DNA of 64,000 nucleotides from Ruminococcaceae bacterium UBA3903 (GCA_002391625.1 DGFJ01000009.1:1-64000), one strand, 5' to 3'; positions 34,164 to 43,398 are shown, counted from the first letter of the stretch. The notes: a model not told the origin generated them from the letters alone. Numbers and translations: made by a program.

Positions 34164-35996
34164 ATGTGTGGTATAGTAGGATATGTAGGTTACAGAGATT
34201 GCAGCGAGGTTTTGGTATCCGCCTTAACAAAGCTAGAGTACAGAGGTTATGATTCAGCAGGTATAGCTGTATTTGACAACAACGAAATTAAGGTTGCCAA
34301 ATCAAAGGGACGCTTGGCTGATTTAGTAGAAAAGATGAAGACCGATGGTAAACCAGAGGGTGTGGCTGGTATCGGTCATACACGCTGGGCTACTCATGGT
34401 GAACCATCAGATGTGAACTCTCACCCGCATAGTGGCGCAAAGGTTACTATTGTACATAATGGTATTATCGAAAACTACAAGGAGCTAAAGAAATTTTTAA
34501 CGGATAAGGGTGCCAAATTTCTAAGCGACACGGATACAGAGGTTGTTGCAAAGCTGCTGGGCTATTACTATAAGCTAAATCCAGGCAAACCACTGGATAC
34601 TATTGTTGAAACAATAAAGGAGCTGGAGGGTTCCTTTGCCTTAGGCGTAGTTTTTCAGGACTTTCCAGATGTTGTTTATGCTGTACGTCGTGAAAGCCCA
34701 TTAATTGTAGGTGTAGGTAAAAATGAAAGCTTTATAGCATCAGATGTTCCGGCTATTTTACAATATACAAAGGATTATTACTTGCTGGAGCATGATGAGA
34801 TAGCTAAGCTTGACTGTAATGGCGTGGAGATTTTTGACGAGCATGGTAAAAAGCTGGAGAAAGAATTATTAACAGCTGACTGGGATATGGATGCAGCAGA
34901 AAAGGGCGGATACCCACATTTTATGATAAAGGAAATTCATGAACAGCCTTCATCTATAAAAACAACTATAACCCCTCGTATTTCCAATGGTTTACCGGAC
35001 CTAAAGGAATGCAGCATAGACCTAGAAAAATTAAGAAAATTTAAGCAGATATTTATTGTAGCGTGTGGTACAGCAATGCACGCCGGCATGGTAGGCAAAT
35101 ACGTTATTGAAAAGCTTGCCAGAGTATCTGTAACAGTAGATATAGCTTCTGAGTTCCGTTATAGAGAGCCATTGATTAGCAAGGGCGATTTGGTAATTAT
35201 TATTTCACAGTCTGGTGAAACGGCCGATAGCTTAGCGGCTATGCGTCTGGCTAAGAAGCTAGGTGCAAGCACGCTGGCTATTGTAAACGCAAAGGGCAGC
35301 TCTATTGCTCGTGAAGCCGATATGCTAATATACACACACGCTGGTCCTGAAATAGCAGTAGCGTCAACGAAGGCGTATATTGTGCAGTTGGCGGTTATGT
35401 ACCTGTTTGCATTTGATTTAGCATTAGCAAAGGGTATGATTGATGAAGCTGAGTGTAAACGATTAACCTCTATTTTACAGGATATGCCAAGCCTAATAGA
35501 AACCATATTGGAAACAGAGCTGGAGAATACACAGTATGTATCAAATCAGCTTATTACAGCTGAAAGCCTGCTGTATATAGGTCGTGGACTTGACTATGCA
35601 TTAAGTATGGAGGGTTCACTAAAGCTAAAGGAAATATCATATATTCATAGTGAATCCTATGCAGCCGGTGAGCTAAAGCATGGTACAATATCCCTGATAA
35701 CAAAGGATATGCCAGTTATAGCTGTTGCTACACAGTCAGCGTTGCTTGATAAAACAGTTAGCAATATTAAAGAGGTTAAAGCTAGGGGCGCAAAGGTTAT
35801 CCTAATAGCCCGTGATGACTTTAATGTTGACGAGGATGCCTATGACTATATTGTAAGAGTGCCTAAAACAGAGGATTTATTTATGCCTATACCTGCGGCT
35901 GTACCTTTACAGCTTATCGCATATTATACATCTGTATTGCGTGGTAATGACGTTGATAAGCCTAGAAACTTGGCAAAATCTGTTACTGTTGAGTAA
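34164..35996 (+). CDS. glmS: Glutamine-fructose-6-phosphate aminotransferase (isomerising)
   Basis: GlmS (610 residues) makes glucosamine-6-phosphate from fructose-6-phosphate and glutamine. The glutaminase domain begins with Cys2 (MCGIVGYVG) and carries HTRWATHG. Two SIS sugar-binding domains follow (ACGTAMHAG near residue 300; SQSGETADS near 350), and the C-terminus ends RNLAKSVTVE. ATG follows CGGAGG by 8 bases. The usual Firmicutes glmS ribozyme is absent from the 15-base gap and was not recognised before the upstream gene. Confidence 0.97.
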   Translation: MCGIVGYVGYRDCSEVLVSALTKLEYRGYDSAGIAVFDNNEIKVAKSKGRLADLVEKMKTDGKPEGVAGIGHTRWATHGEPSDVNSHPHSGAKVTIVHNGIIENYKELKKFLTDKGAKFLSDTDTEVVAKLLGYYYKLNPGKPLDTIVETIKELEGSFALGVVFQDFPDVVYAVRRESPLIVGVGKNESFIASDVPAILQYTKDYYLLEHDEIAKLDCNGVEIFDEHGKKLEKELLTADWDMDAAEKGGYPHFMIKEIHEQPSSIKTTITPRISNGLPDLKECSIDLEKLRKFKQIFIVACGTAMHAGMVGKYVIEKLARVSVTVDIASEFRYREPLISKGDLVIIISQSGETADSLAAMRLAKKLGASTLAIVNAKGSSIAREADMLIYTHAGPEIAVASTKAYIVQLAVMYLFAFDLALAKGMIDEAECKRLTSILQDMPSLIETILETELENTQYVSNQLITAESLLYIGRGLDYALSMEGSLKLKEISYIHSESYAAGELKHGTISLITKDMPVIAVATQSALLDKTVSNIKEVKARGAKVILIARDDFNVDEDAYDYIVRVPKTEDLFMPIPAAVPLQLIAYYTSVLRGNDVDKPRNLAKSVTVE

Positions 35997-36406
35997 TAAA
36001 TAACATAGAAATTTTCTCACTAAGCTTGGTAAGCTAAGAAAATAAAATATTTGACAGGTGATAGATATTACGCTATCACCTGATTTTTTTGGTTCTATAA
36101 TATAATGAGGGAGAGAGAAAAGCTTTCCTATAATAATTATAAAAACCGTGGGACACACGGGTTAGCTCGCTTATACGATAGCCGTTAGGTTACTACAACG
36201 AGAAGTTTCCACATTAGCGTAGTGAGAGAATGTCATAATAAGGGTTACTAGGTTAAGCAACCATTGTGGGAAAATTTAGCTGTCAAGAAAGTATTTTTTT
36301 CCTACACTTGCGTATGTGCATATAACTATGGTAGACTAAATTACTGTAAAGAGTGTAGTACCATATAGATGGTATTATAATAATTATTACTAGGGAGGTA
36401 CTGTGA
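35997..36406. other. Intergenic region between glmS and the amino-acid ABC operon
   Basis: This 410-base region holds the glmS terminator (36055-36090) and then about 200 bases that are richer in GC and in short pairings than usual for a spacer here. Examples are CCGTG/CACGG (36151-36165), GGTTA..TCG/CGA..TAGCC (36167-36190), TTACTAC/GTAGTGA and four copies of GGTTA. A structured leader or small RNA is possible; no known class was recognised. Confidence 0.4.
36055..36090 (+). terminator. Terminator of glmS
   Basis: CAGGTGATAG (36055-36064) pairs with CTATCACCTG (36073-36082) and is followed by ATTTTTTT, 58 bases after the stop codon. Confidence 0.88.
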
Positions 36407-37939
36407 TTGTTAAGAAAATCATCCAACGGCGTACGGATTAAGGCTTTTGCTGTTGTTCTAATGGTAACCACTATTCTTTTAACATTTTCAGCGTGTCAAT
36501 GGGATTCGTCTGCACAGACAAAATCTGATGTACACGGTGCAGAGGACTTAAAGTCAGCAACTATTGGTGTTCAGTTAGGAACCACTGGTGATATTTATGC
36601 GTCAGATTATAAAAAAGACGGTGCAATCATTGTAGAGTATAACAAGGGCGCTGATGCCATACAGGCGTTAAAGAAAAGCAAGGTGGATTGTGTAGTTATA
36701 GATGAACAGCCTGCCAAAAATTTTGTAAAACAAAACGCTGATTTGTCTATTTTAGATGAGGCCTTCGCTGTGGAGGAATATGCTATCTGCTTTGCAAAAT
36801 CTAATACAGAATTAAGGGACAAGGTTAATTCTGCGTTAGCTCAGATAAAGGATAACGGTACGCTGGATAGTATTATCGATTCCTATATTAGTGGTAAAGA
36901 TAACAGCACCTATCAGTACATATCCCAAAGCAATACTGTACCCACAAATGGCACTCTAACCGTTGCCACCAACGCTTCCTTTGAACCCTATGAATATATG
37001 GAGAACGGAAAAATCTGCGGTATTGATATAGACGTATCACAGGCAATAGCTGACATATTAGGCATGGAGCTAAAGGTAACTGATATGGAGTTTGATTCTA
37101 TTATTACGGCAGTATCCTCCGGCAAAGCAGATATGGGTGTATCGGGTATCACAATAACCGATGAACGTAAAAAAAATATAGAATTTTCAACGCCCTACAC
37201 CGCAGCTAAGCAAGTAATAATTGTAAGAAACGGTACCTCTGACAACAACGCTTTTTTAAGTGTTGATAAGTTCAAAGCTAACTTTTTAGATGAAGGCAGA
37301 TGGCAATATTTAGCCCAAGGTTTGTTGACTACACTGCAAATAACTCTGTTAGCCGTAATTATGGGTATTGTTTTAGGATTTTTAATTGCAATTGGCAGGG
37401 TGTCATGTGAGAAAACAGGAAAATATAAAGTATTAAACTGGATTTTAAAAACGTATCTTACTATTATTCGTGGTACGCCAACAATGATCCAGCTGCTTAT
37501 AATTTATTATGTAATATTTGCCTCTAGCAGCATTGATAAGGTTTTAGTAGCAGTAATAGCATTTGGACTTAACTCCTCTGCCTATATTGCCGAAATTGTG
37601 CGTTCCGGCATTGAATCTATATCTGAGGGTCAATTTGAAGCTGGCAGAAGCCTAGGGTTTACCTATGCCCAAACAATGCGTCATTTTATATTACCACAAG
37701 CCATTAAAAATGTATTACCAGCACTTGGTAATGAGCTTATAGTGCTGTTAAAAGAAACATCAATATCTGGATACATAGGCATTATGGATCTGACCCGTGG
37801 TGGTGACTATATCAGGAGCCGTACATATGACGCATTTTTACCTCTAATTGTTGTTGCCTTAATCTATTTGGCAATAGTTTCAATTTTATCCGCACTGTTA
37901 GGTAAACTGGAAAGAAGGCTGAAGAACGATGACAAATAG
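36407..37939 (+). CDS. Amino-acid ABC transporter: solute-binding domain with reversed lobes fused to permease
   Basis: A 510-residue fusion for polar amino-acid import. The N-terminal signal ends in a lipobox-like FSAC. The binding domain is in reversed order: residues 51-165 match the normally second lobe plus C-terminal tail of SBP_bac_3 proteins ([39 protein letters not shown]). Residues 182-272 match the normally first lobe ([55 protein letters not shown]). A HisM/GlnP-type permease follows from about 300, with [22 protein letters not shown]. One complete domain in circularly permuted order is the simplest reading; loss of the outer halves of a GlnP-like tandem could have made it. TTG at 36407 is 8 bases after GGGAGG. 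Confidence 0.9.
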   Translation: MLRKSSNGVRIKAFAVVLMVTTILLTFSACQWDSSAQTKSDVHGAEDLKSATIGVQLGTTGDIYASDYKKDGAIIVEYNKGADAIQALKKSKVDCVVIDEQPAKNFVKQNADLSILDEAFAVEEYAICFAKSNTELRDKVNSALAQIKDNGTLDSIIDSYISGKDNSTYQYISQSNTVPTNGTLTVATNASFEPYEYMENGKICGIDIDVSQAIADILGMELKVTDMEFDSIITAVSSGKADMGVSGITITDERKKNIEFSTPYTAAKQVIIVRNGTSDNNAFLSVDKFKANFLDEGRWQYLAQGLLTTLQITLLAVIMGIVLGFLIAIGRVSCEKTGKYKVLNWILKTYLTIIRGTPTMIQLLIIYYVIFASSSIDKVLVAVIAFGLNSSAYIAEIVRSGIESISEGQFEAGRSLGFTYAQTMRHFILPQAIKNVLPALGNELIVLLKETSISGYIGIMDLTRGGDYIRSRTYDAFLPLIVVALIYLAIVSILSALLGKLERRLKNDDK

Positions 37940-38672
37940 CTCTGATGTTATGATACATATAGAAAATCTTAAAAAGTCATTTGGTGACGATAATATACTA
38001 AATGGTATTACCACAGATATAAAAAAGGGCGAGGTTCTGGTAATATTGGGTCCCTCCGGCTGTGGCAAGTCAACTTTTTTGCGGTGCTTAAATTTACTGG
38101 AAAAGCCCAATGAGGGTCACATATATTTGGATGGTGTTGATATTACTGACCATAAGACAGATATTAATATTCAACGACAAAAAATAATGATGGTTTTTCA
38201 GCATTTTAATTTATTTCCCCATAAAACTATATTGGAAAATCTTACTATTGCACCAATAAAGCTGAAAAAAATGTCACCTGAAAAGGCCAATGAAAAGGCG
38301 ATGGCACTGTTAAAAAGGGTAGGCTTAGAGGAAAAAGCTAATACATACCCTAAACAGCTTTCAGGGGGTCAAAAACAGCGTGTTGCAATTTGCAGAGCCT
38401 TGTGTATGGAGCCAGAGGTTATTTTGTTTGACGAACCCACCTCTGCCCTAGACCCCGAAATGGTTGGTGAGGTGTTGGACGTTATGAAGGAATTGGCGAA
38501 ATCTGGTATGACCATGGTATGTGTTACGCATGAAATGGGGTTTGCCAAGGAGGTAGCATCACGAGTGGTTTTTATTGATGAGGGTGTTATAGCCGAGGAT
38601 GATACACCGAAGAATGTATTTGAAAATCCTAAAAATCAGCGTTTACAGGATTTTTTATCAAAGATTTTGTAA
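37929..38672 (+). CDS. glnQ: Polar amino-acid ABC transporter ATP-binding protein
   Basis: A 247-residue ATPase of the GlnQ/HisP type that drives the fused permease upstream. Walker [10 protein letters not shown] is near residue 42, the Q-loop [12 protein letters not shown] near 90, the signature LSGGQKQR near 147 and Walker [15 protein letters not shown] near 165. The start overlaps the permease gene by 11 bases. Whether the substrate is glutamine, another polar amino acid or cystine cannot be told. Confidence 0.94.
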   Translation: MTNSSDVMIHIENLKKSFGDDNILNGITTDIKKGEVLVILGPSGCGKSTFLRCLNLLEKPNEGHIYLDGVDITDHKTDINIQRQKIMMVFQHFNLFPHKTILENLTIAPIKLKKMSPEKANEKAMALLKRVGLEEKANTYPKQLSGGQKQRVAICRALCMEPEVILFDEPTSALDPEMVGEVLDVMKELAKSGMTMVCVTHEMGFAKEVASRVVFIDEGVIAEDDTPKNVFENPKNQRLQDFLSKIL

Positions 38673-38695
38673 AGCTATATAACGAAATAAAAAAC

Positions 38696-38732
38696 AAAAA
38701 GGTAATCACTCTTCATAGGTGATTACCTTTTT
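38696..38732. terminator. Bidirectional terminator after the amino-acid ABC operon
   Basis: AAAAAGGTAATCAC (38696-38709) pairs with GTGATTACCTTTTT (38719-38732), with a 9-base loop. It serves the convergent radical SAM gene as well, 10 bases past its stop. Confidence 0.88.
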
Positions 38733-38741
38733 GAGATATGG

Positions 38742-39638
38742 CTAAAATAATGTCAGCTGTTCATGCTTGTACAGCCCTTGAATATAGCTTATAATATCCT
38801 CCATTTTATAAAGCAAATCATATTTTTTACATTCATATATAAAGCATTTTGTCAGCTCTTGGCTGTGGTTTGATGTGCAATTGTAGCTGTCACTAAACGT
38901 ATCTATATACCGCTCTTTTATGTGGGGGAACAGCTTATCTAGCCACATATAATAGTAGTCACGTTGATTTTGACGTAGGGTAACACCGAAACCAAATTCA
39001 TCTGCACCAGAGTAAATCCATTTAGCTCCTGATAAAGCAGACATTCTAACAATATTTTTAATGTTTTCTGTGGTATCGTTAATGAAGGGTAGTATTGGCA
39101 TTAACAAAGTACCACACACAATGCCGTTACTAGACAGATATTTCATTGCTTTTAAACGCCTGCTGCTAACGGCTACATTCCTTTCAAGGGCTTTACACAG
39201 ATTATCGTCAGCAGTAGTTATTGTAAAATTAACCACTGCTGGGGCAAACTGCTTTATTTTTAGCAGCACGTCCATGTCACGGCATACTAGATCTGATTTG
39301 GTGTCTATACATATGCCAAACCCATGCTTGTATATTAATTTTAATGCGTTACGGGTCAGGAATTCTTTTTCCTCAAATGGATTATACGCATCACTCATAG
39401 AGCCGGTTATTATTATGCCGCCTTTTCGCTTTGACTTTAGCTCGCTGTCAATAAGCTCTAATGAGTTTTTCTTCTTTTTAACCGTATCAAATTGTTCTAT
39501 ATGATAGCATTCACTACGGCTGTCACAGTATATACAACCGTGACAGCAGCCGCGATATATATTCATATTATAATTTGAACCAAACCACCCCCACTGTTTA
39601 TAGGGTGATATTATACTTTTAGCCATTACCTCTTCCAT
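38742..39638 (-). CDS. SPL-like radical SAM protein
   Basis: A 298-residue radical SAM enzyme of the spore photoproduct lyase-like/Rv2578c group. The CX3CX2C cluster motif is in RGCCHGCIYC near residue 30, after the typical NIYRGC lead. A GSMSDAYNPFEE stretch and a C-terminal extension with a Cys-containing segment follow. Homologues are often annotated as DNA repair photolyases, but the true SPL substrate residues are not established here, so the function is unknown. The first Met is chosen, with GAGGTGG about 7 bases upstream. Confidence 0.85.
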   Translation of the reverse strand: MEEVMAKSIISPYKQWGWFGSNYNMNIYRGCCHGCIYCDSRSECYHIEQFDTVKKKKNSLELIDSELKSKRKGGIIITGSMSDAYNPFEEKEFLTRNALKLIYKHGFGICIDTKSDLVCRDMDVLLKIKQFAPAVVNFTITTADDNLCKALERNVAVSSRRLKAMKYLSSNGIVCGTLLMPILPFINDTTENIKNIVRMSALSGAKWIYSGADEFGFGVTLRQNQRDYYYMWLDKLFPHIKERYIDTFSDSYNCTSNHSQELTKCFIYECKKYDLLYKMEDIISYIQGLYKHEQLTLF

Positions 39639-39712
39639 TTGTCCACCTCACATTAAGACTACTGTTTTATCAAATTTATCACACAGCTAGCCCTTACGGA
39701 CTTTTATAAAAA

Positions 39713-39750
39713 TAGCAGCAGGGACGCATAAGCTAGCTTCCCTGCTGCTA
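39713..39750 (-). terminator. Terminator of the CAP/dockerin gene
   Basis: TAGCAGCAGGGA (39713-39724) pairs with TCCCTGCTGCTA (39739-39750); on the minus strand TTTTTATAAAAG follows. Confidence 0.85.
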
Positions 39751-39846
39751 AAACTAACAGTTGCTTTTTTGTAATAAGCTTTTACTGTACAGGTGATTTG
39801 CGTTAATTAAACCAACTATATTAAGATAATATTACAAAGTTATTAG

Positions 39847-41814
39847 CTATTTAAGTCTTACAAAAAATTCACTCCAAAAGGTGCTGCCGTCCTTTTCGTA
39901 ATAGCCTACACCCATCTGAGTGTATTCAGCATTTATCATATTTTTATGATGATCGGGTGAGTCTATCCAAGCTTGTGCTACATCCTGTGTGTAAATATAT
40001 CCATATCCAATATTTTCTGCACTGCTTATACATTTTAACCCTTGGTCTGACAACGCAGTAAAGCAGGATGTGCCGTTTGGCCTTGTATGACTATAGCTGG
40101 ATGCCAGCTCTCTGGCACGTATTTGAGAGGCTGCTGTAGCGGCACTATTTAATGTTAGGGGTGCTACACCGTATTTTGCACGTTCTGCGTTAACAGATTC
40201 TAAAATTTCCTCTGCCTTTGAAATGGCTGGTGCTACGGTTAGCTTACAGGTGGCGGTTACACCATTATATACACTAACAATAATATCGCAGGTACCACTG
40301 GATTTGGTTTCTATTCTGCCTGTTTTAGCATCAACTGTTGCTATAGCGGTATTACTGCTTTGGTAGCGGTATTCATCCGCATAACAGTCGCTGGGCAGGG
40401 CATATGAAACATTTGCATATTGTCCTGCGTGAACATTAATAACAGACGGGGATATTAAAATTGCAGAAGGGGCGTTTTTAACATTTATCATACAGCTATC
40501 GTTAATGCCATTATAAACATTAACGCTAACTATAGCTGTACCAGCACCTACCGCCTCCATCTTTCCTGACCACTTGTCCACCTTTACCACAGATGGGTTA
40601 GAGCTTTCATAGTAGTAATACCTAGCATAGGTGTTTTCTGAAAATTCAATACTAAATTGATACATTTCTCCAACGCCATAGGTTAATGAATTTTTACTAA
40701 GAGAAACCGATGTTGGCTCTTCCCTAATAACAACTGTACAATACGCCGCTACCTCGTTGTATGTAATAACTCTAATCATAATAACGCCGTCGGATACACC
40801 AACCAGCCTTCCTGTTTTCTCATCTATTTTTCCTATTGCAGAGTTAGAGGATTCAAATTTTGGATTGTTGTCGTAACCACCCTGTATCTCGTATAGAAAG
40901 GTGTAGCTTTCATCTACACCTATTTCCATATAGTCGGTGTTTAAAGTAACACCAGTAGGAGCTGTCTTAACGGTGATTGTGCATACACCTGTTGCCCCTG
41001 TATCAGCTGTACAGGTTACCTTAGCAGTACCTGTGGCAACAGTGTACACCTGTCCGGTGTTTTTATCTACATACAATATAGAACGATTACTGGAGGTATA
41101 GGTATAACTGTTAGCATAATGATCATCATCCACAGTAGCTGACAGCGTGTAAGGTTCACCAAGACCTAACGTTACTTTATCATTGCTTAATATTACAGAG
41201 GTTGCAGGTGATTTAACCAGCACTGAACAGGTTGATGTTACACCGTTGTCGGATTTTGCCATAATGAACGCACGACCGCTGGATATAGCTGTAACCCTAC
41301 CCGTGTTGTCCACGGTAGCCACACTGTTGTCTGATGACGTCCAGTTAAGCTTCACAACGGCTGTAGTAGGAGAAAAGGTATAGGACAGCTTGTATGTATC
41401 ATTAGGCATTAGATTTATTGAGCTGTTGTTAATAGTAAGAGAACGCAAAATCAGTGCTTCCTTTTCTGCATCATATGGCAAGGAGGATATTTGCTTAGCT
41501 AGATATCTCTGAGTAATAACAACATCTGACATATTAATAGCCCCGTTTTCATCAACGTCACCGCAGACGGTCATAGTATCATTAGGAGTAACGATTTTGG
41601 ATATTACCTGCTGCAGAATAATAATATCTGTCATATTTACTTTAGAATCCCCGTTGACATCCCCACTTAACTGCTCATCTGATATTGCAGCAGTTGATGT
41701 CAAAATAATTTTAGGTGTTTCGTCTATAGCACCTGTTGTTTGTATGAAAAGACAAGATGCCAAAAATAACATGATAGTTACCGCAGATATTTTATACATT
41801 AAATGTTTTTTCAT
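39847..41814 (-). CDS. Secreted protein: dockerin, five Ig-like (BIG2) repeats, CAP domain
   Basis: A 655-residue exported protein with an N-terminal signal peptide. A type I dockerin follows at about residues 50-105, with two calcium loops (GDVNGDSKVNMTD and GDVDENGAINMSD). About five bacterial Ig-like group 2 repeats come next (roughly 120-540; each shows YxSSNxxxxxVDxxTGxxxxxxxG). A CAP/SCP domain ends the protein (NAERAKYGVAPL, SHTRPNG, ENIGYG, SPDHHKNMI). The dockerin implies docking to a cohesin-bearing scaffold encoded elsewhere. ATG at 41814 follows AGAGGG; an earlier in-frame start lacks a ribosome site. CAP function in bacteria is largely unknown. Confidence 0.9.
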   Translation of the reverse strand: MKKHLMYKISAVTIMLFLASCLFIQTTGAIDETPKIILTSTAAISDEQLSGDVNGDSKVNMTDIIILQQVISKIVTPNDTMTVCGDVDENGAINMSDVVITQRYLAKQISSLPYDAEKEALILRSLTINNSSINLMPNDTYKLSYTFSPTTAVVKLNWTSSDNSVATVDNTGRVTAISSGRAFIMAKSDNGVTSTCSVLVKSPATSVILSNDKVTLGLGEPYTLSATVDDDHYANSYTYTSSNRSILYVDKNTGQVYTVATGTAKVTCTADTGATGVCTITVKTAPTGVTLNTDYMEIGVDESYTFLYEIQGGYDNNPKFESSNSAIGKIDEKTGRLVGVSDGVIMIRVITYNEVAAYCTVVIREEPTSVSLSKNSLTYGVGEMYQFSIEFSENTYARYYYYESSNPSVVKVDKWSGKMEAVGAGTAIVSVNVYNGINDSCMINVKNAPSAILISPSVINVHAGQYANVSYALPSDCYADEYRYQSSNTAIATVDAKTGRIETKSSGTCDIIVSVYNGVTATCKLTVAPAISKAEEILESVNAERAKYGVAPLTLNSAATAASQIRARELASSYSHTRPNGTSCFTALSDQGLKCISSAENIGYGYIYTQDVAQAWIDSPDHHKNMINAEYTQMGVGYYEKDGSTFWSEFFVRLK

Positions 41815-41866
41815 TATAATCCCTCTTCCCTTTAGGCGAATGTGTCGCAGTATTCCTTTCACCTTA

Positions 41867-41895
41867 ATTGTACATTTTTAATGAAAAGTTGTCAA
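41867..41895 (-). promoter_or_regulatory. Promoter of the CAP/dockerin gene
   Basis: On the minus strand consensus TTGACA (41890-41895), a 17-base spacer and TACAAT (41867-41872) lie about 53 bases before the start codon. Confidence 0.85.
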
Positions 41896-42128
41896 TATTA
41901 GAAAGTTTAGGATTATATTTTTGTGCATTTTAACAGTTTGACGCACTTGCAATTAGATAAAATAGCTACTTAATTAATAGGGCTTATTACTTTGAAGGCT
42001 GTATTTGTCAATGTTCAACAACAAGGTGTCTATAAATAGACTAAATTAATAGTTTATTCATATTTTTGCAAATAATATTTATTAAATTTATATATATTTT
42101 GAAGGAGATGTCTTAATAAAATTGTAAA
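41896..42128. other. AT-rich spacer between the CAP/dockerin and DUF3006 genes
   Basis: These 233 bases are very AT-rich. I see no gene, RNA or clear terminator for the DUF3006 gene in them. Confidence 0.4.
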
Positions 42129-42296
42129 TTATTCCTCCATCGTGTATAAAAAATTCTCCCAATGTAGTCTGGTGTTAATATCCACATTTGGTGGTAATAG
42201 AGCCATAGCTATAAAGACCTCTGAACCGTCATTAATGTTTTGCAGGGTGGCATATTCCCCCTCTATTTTATTTACTATATATTTTTTTGGTTCCAT
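42129..42296 (-). CDS. Small DUF3006-family protein (55 aa)
   Basis: Translation on the minus strand from ATG at 42296 gives 55 residues beginning MEPKKYIVNKIEGEYATLQN and ending in YTMEE. AAAGGAG stands 8 bases before the ATG. The opening KYIVxxIEGxxA(V/T)L and the central ALLPPNV fit the DUF3006 family, small beta-rich proteins of unknown function. In other Firmicutes these often sit beside secreted hydrolases. A -10-like TATAAT (42331-42336) lies upstream. The overlapping plus-strand frame has no ribosome site and no family resemblance. Confidence 0.75.
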   Translation of the reverse strand: MEPKKYIVNKIEGEYATLQNINDGSEVFIAMALLPPNVDINTRLHWENFLYTMEE

Positions 42297-42786
42297 AGTT
42301 GTTCTCCTTTTTCTTTATTATCCTACTGCTATTATACAACGAAATAAACTAAAAATAAATATTTTCAAACGAAAGATGTATAATCAAATTGAACATAAAT
42401 GGACAGAAATACAAAAGAGGGACACACCCTAGATGGGACGAAGGTGTAAAAGTATCACGCATGATTGACAATTCTACATATTGCCCAAACAAAAAAGCTT
42501 CACACCATTAACTGAATAAAAATAGCGTAACAGCTAAAACACTGCTACGCTATGGGGGTTGACTTTTTTAGGACTACATTAGTTTATGTAGTGTCCTAAT
42601 TTGTTATATGGGTTAATTTTAACAGTATATTTTAAGGCTTTATGGTAAGTGCTTGGTTGAAAAATAAAAGGTTAAAAAATGCATAGCATAGAGCATATTT
42701 AAAATAATCCTTTAAAAAAAAGTAGAAACACCCACATGGAGGGACGACAAAAAATCTTTACATTTTATCAAGATGAGTAGATAATA
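42297..42786. other. Intergenic region between the DUF3006 gene and pdxT
   Basis: No gene is supported in these 490 bases. Two hairpins are present: 42522-42553 (minus-strand terminator candidate) and 42568-42599 (TTAGGAC..TACAT with ATGTA..GTCCTAA). The rest is AT-rich without recognisable signals. Confidence 0.45.
42522..42553 (-). terminator. Minus-strand terminator candidate
   Basis: ATAGCGTA and CAG (42522-42533) pair with CTG and TACGCTAT (42542-42553) with one mismatch; on the minus strand TTTTTATTC follows. It is 234 bases beyond pdxT, so it may end a long pdxST transcript. Confidence 0.6.
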
Positions 42787-43368
42787 TTAATTGTTGCCAA
42801 TATTATCTATAACCATCTGTATAAAATATTTATGTACAGATAGGTCAGCTGTCAGCTCTGGGTGAAATGCCGTAACCAAGTAGTTTTCCTGTCTGGCAGC
42901 CACTATTTTATCCTGTAGCGTACACAGCACCTGTACATTTTTGCCCACGCTTTTTATATAGGGGGCTCTAATAAACACCATAGGTATAGTGCCTATGCCT
43001 AAAAACTCTCCATTGGCAGCAAAGCTACCAAGCTGTCTTCCATAGGCGTTACGCTTAACCTCTATATCCATAGCACCAATTGTGGTAGTTGTGTCATCAC
43101 ATATTTGTTTAGATAAAAGGATAAGCCCTGCACAGGTGCCAAAGACAGGGACGCCTGTATGCAATATATGTTGCAATTTATCCATCATATTAAGCTCAAT
43201 TAGCAGCTTGCTAATTACCGTGCTTTCACCACCAGGGATAATTATACCGTTAAGATTCTTACTTAAATCCTCAGCTTGTCTGATTTCACACCATTTCACA
43301 CCTAGTGCAGTTAGCATTTTTTCGTGTTCTTTAAATGCACCTTGTAACGCTAAGACACCAATTTTCAT
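42787..43368 (-). CDS. pdxT: Pyridoxal 5'-phosphate synthase glutaminase subunit
   Basis: PdxT (193 residues) hydrolyses glutamine and passes ammonia to PdxS for PLP synthesis. It starts MKIGVLALQGAFKEH, has IIPGGESTVIS near residue 45 and the nucleophile in VFGTCAGLIL near 78; the His/Glu pair is in TAFHPELT near 170. ATG at 43368 is preceded by AAGGTGAG. It follows pdxS by 30 bases. Confidence 0.96.
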   Translation of the reverse strand: MKIGVLALQGAFKEHEKMLTALGVKWCEIRQAEDLSKNLNGIIIPGGESTVISKLLIELNMMDKLQHILHTGVPVFGTCAGLILLSKQICDDTTTTIGAMDIEVKRNAYGRQLGSFAANGEFLGIGTIPMVFIRAPYIKSVGKNVQVLCTLQDKIVAARQENYLVTAFHPELTADLSVHKYFIQMVIDNIGNN

Positions 43369-43398
43369 TAAACTCACCTTTTGGGGAAGAACGTGATA

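Noticed and set aside
36051..36079. TTGACA-17-TATCAC promoter after glmS
   Set aside because: The match falls inside the glmS terminator stem and is best explained by that stem.
36121..36292. 6S RNA or a known riboswitch before the amino-acid ABC operon
   Set aside because: I could not form the long rod with a central bubble of 6S RNA, and no lysine, S-box, T-box or cyclic-di-GMP signature is present.
42142..42432. Plus-strand frame of 96 codons opposite the DUF3006 gene
   Set aside because: It has no ribosome site, an implausible composition and overlaps a minus-strand gene with a strong ribosome site and family resemblance.
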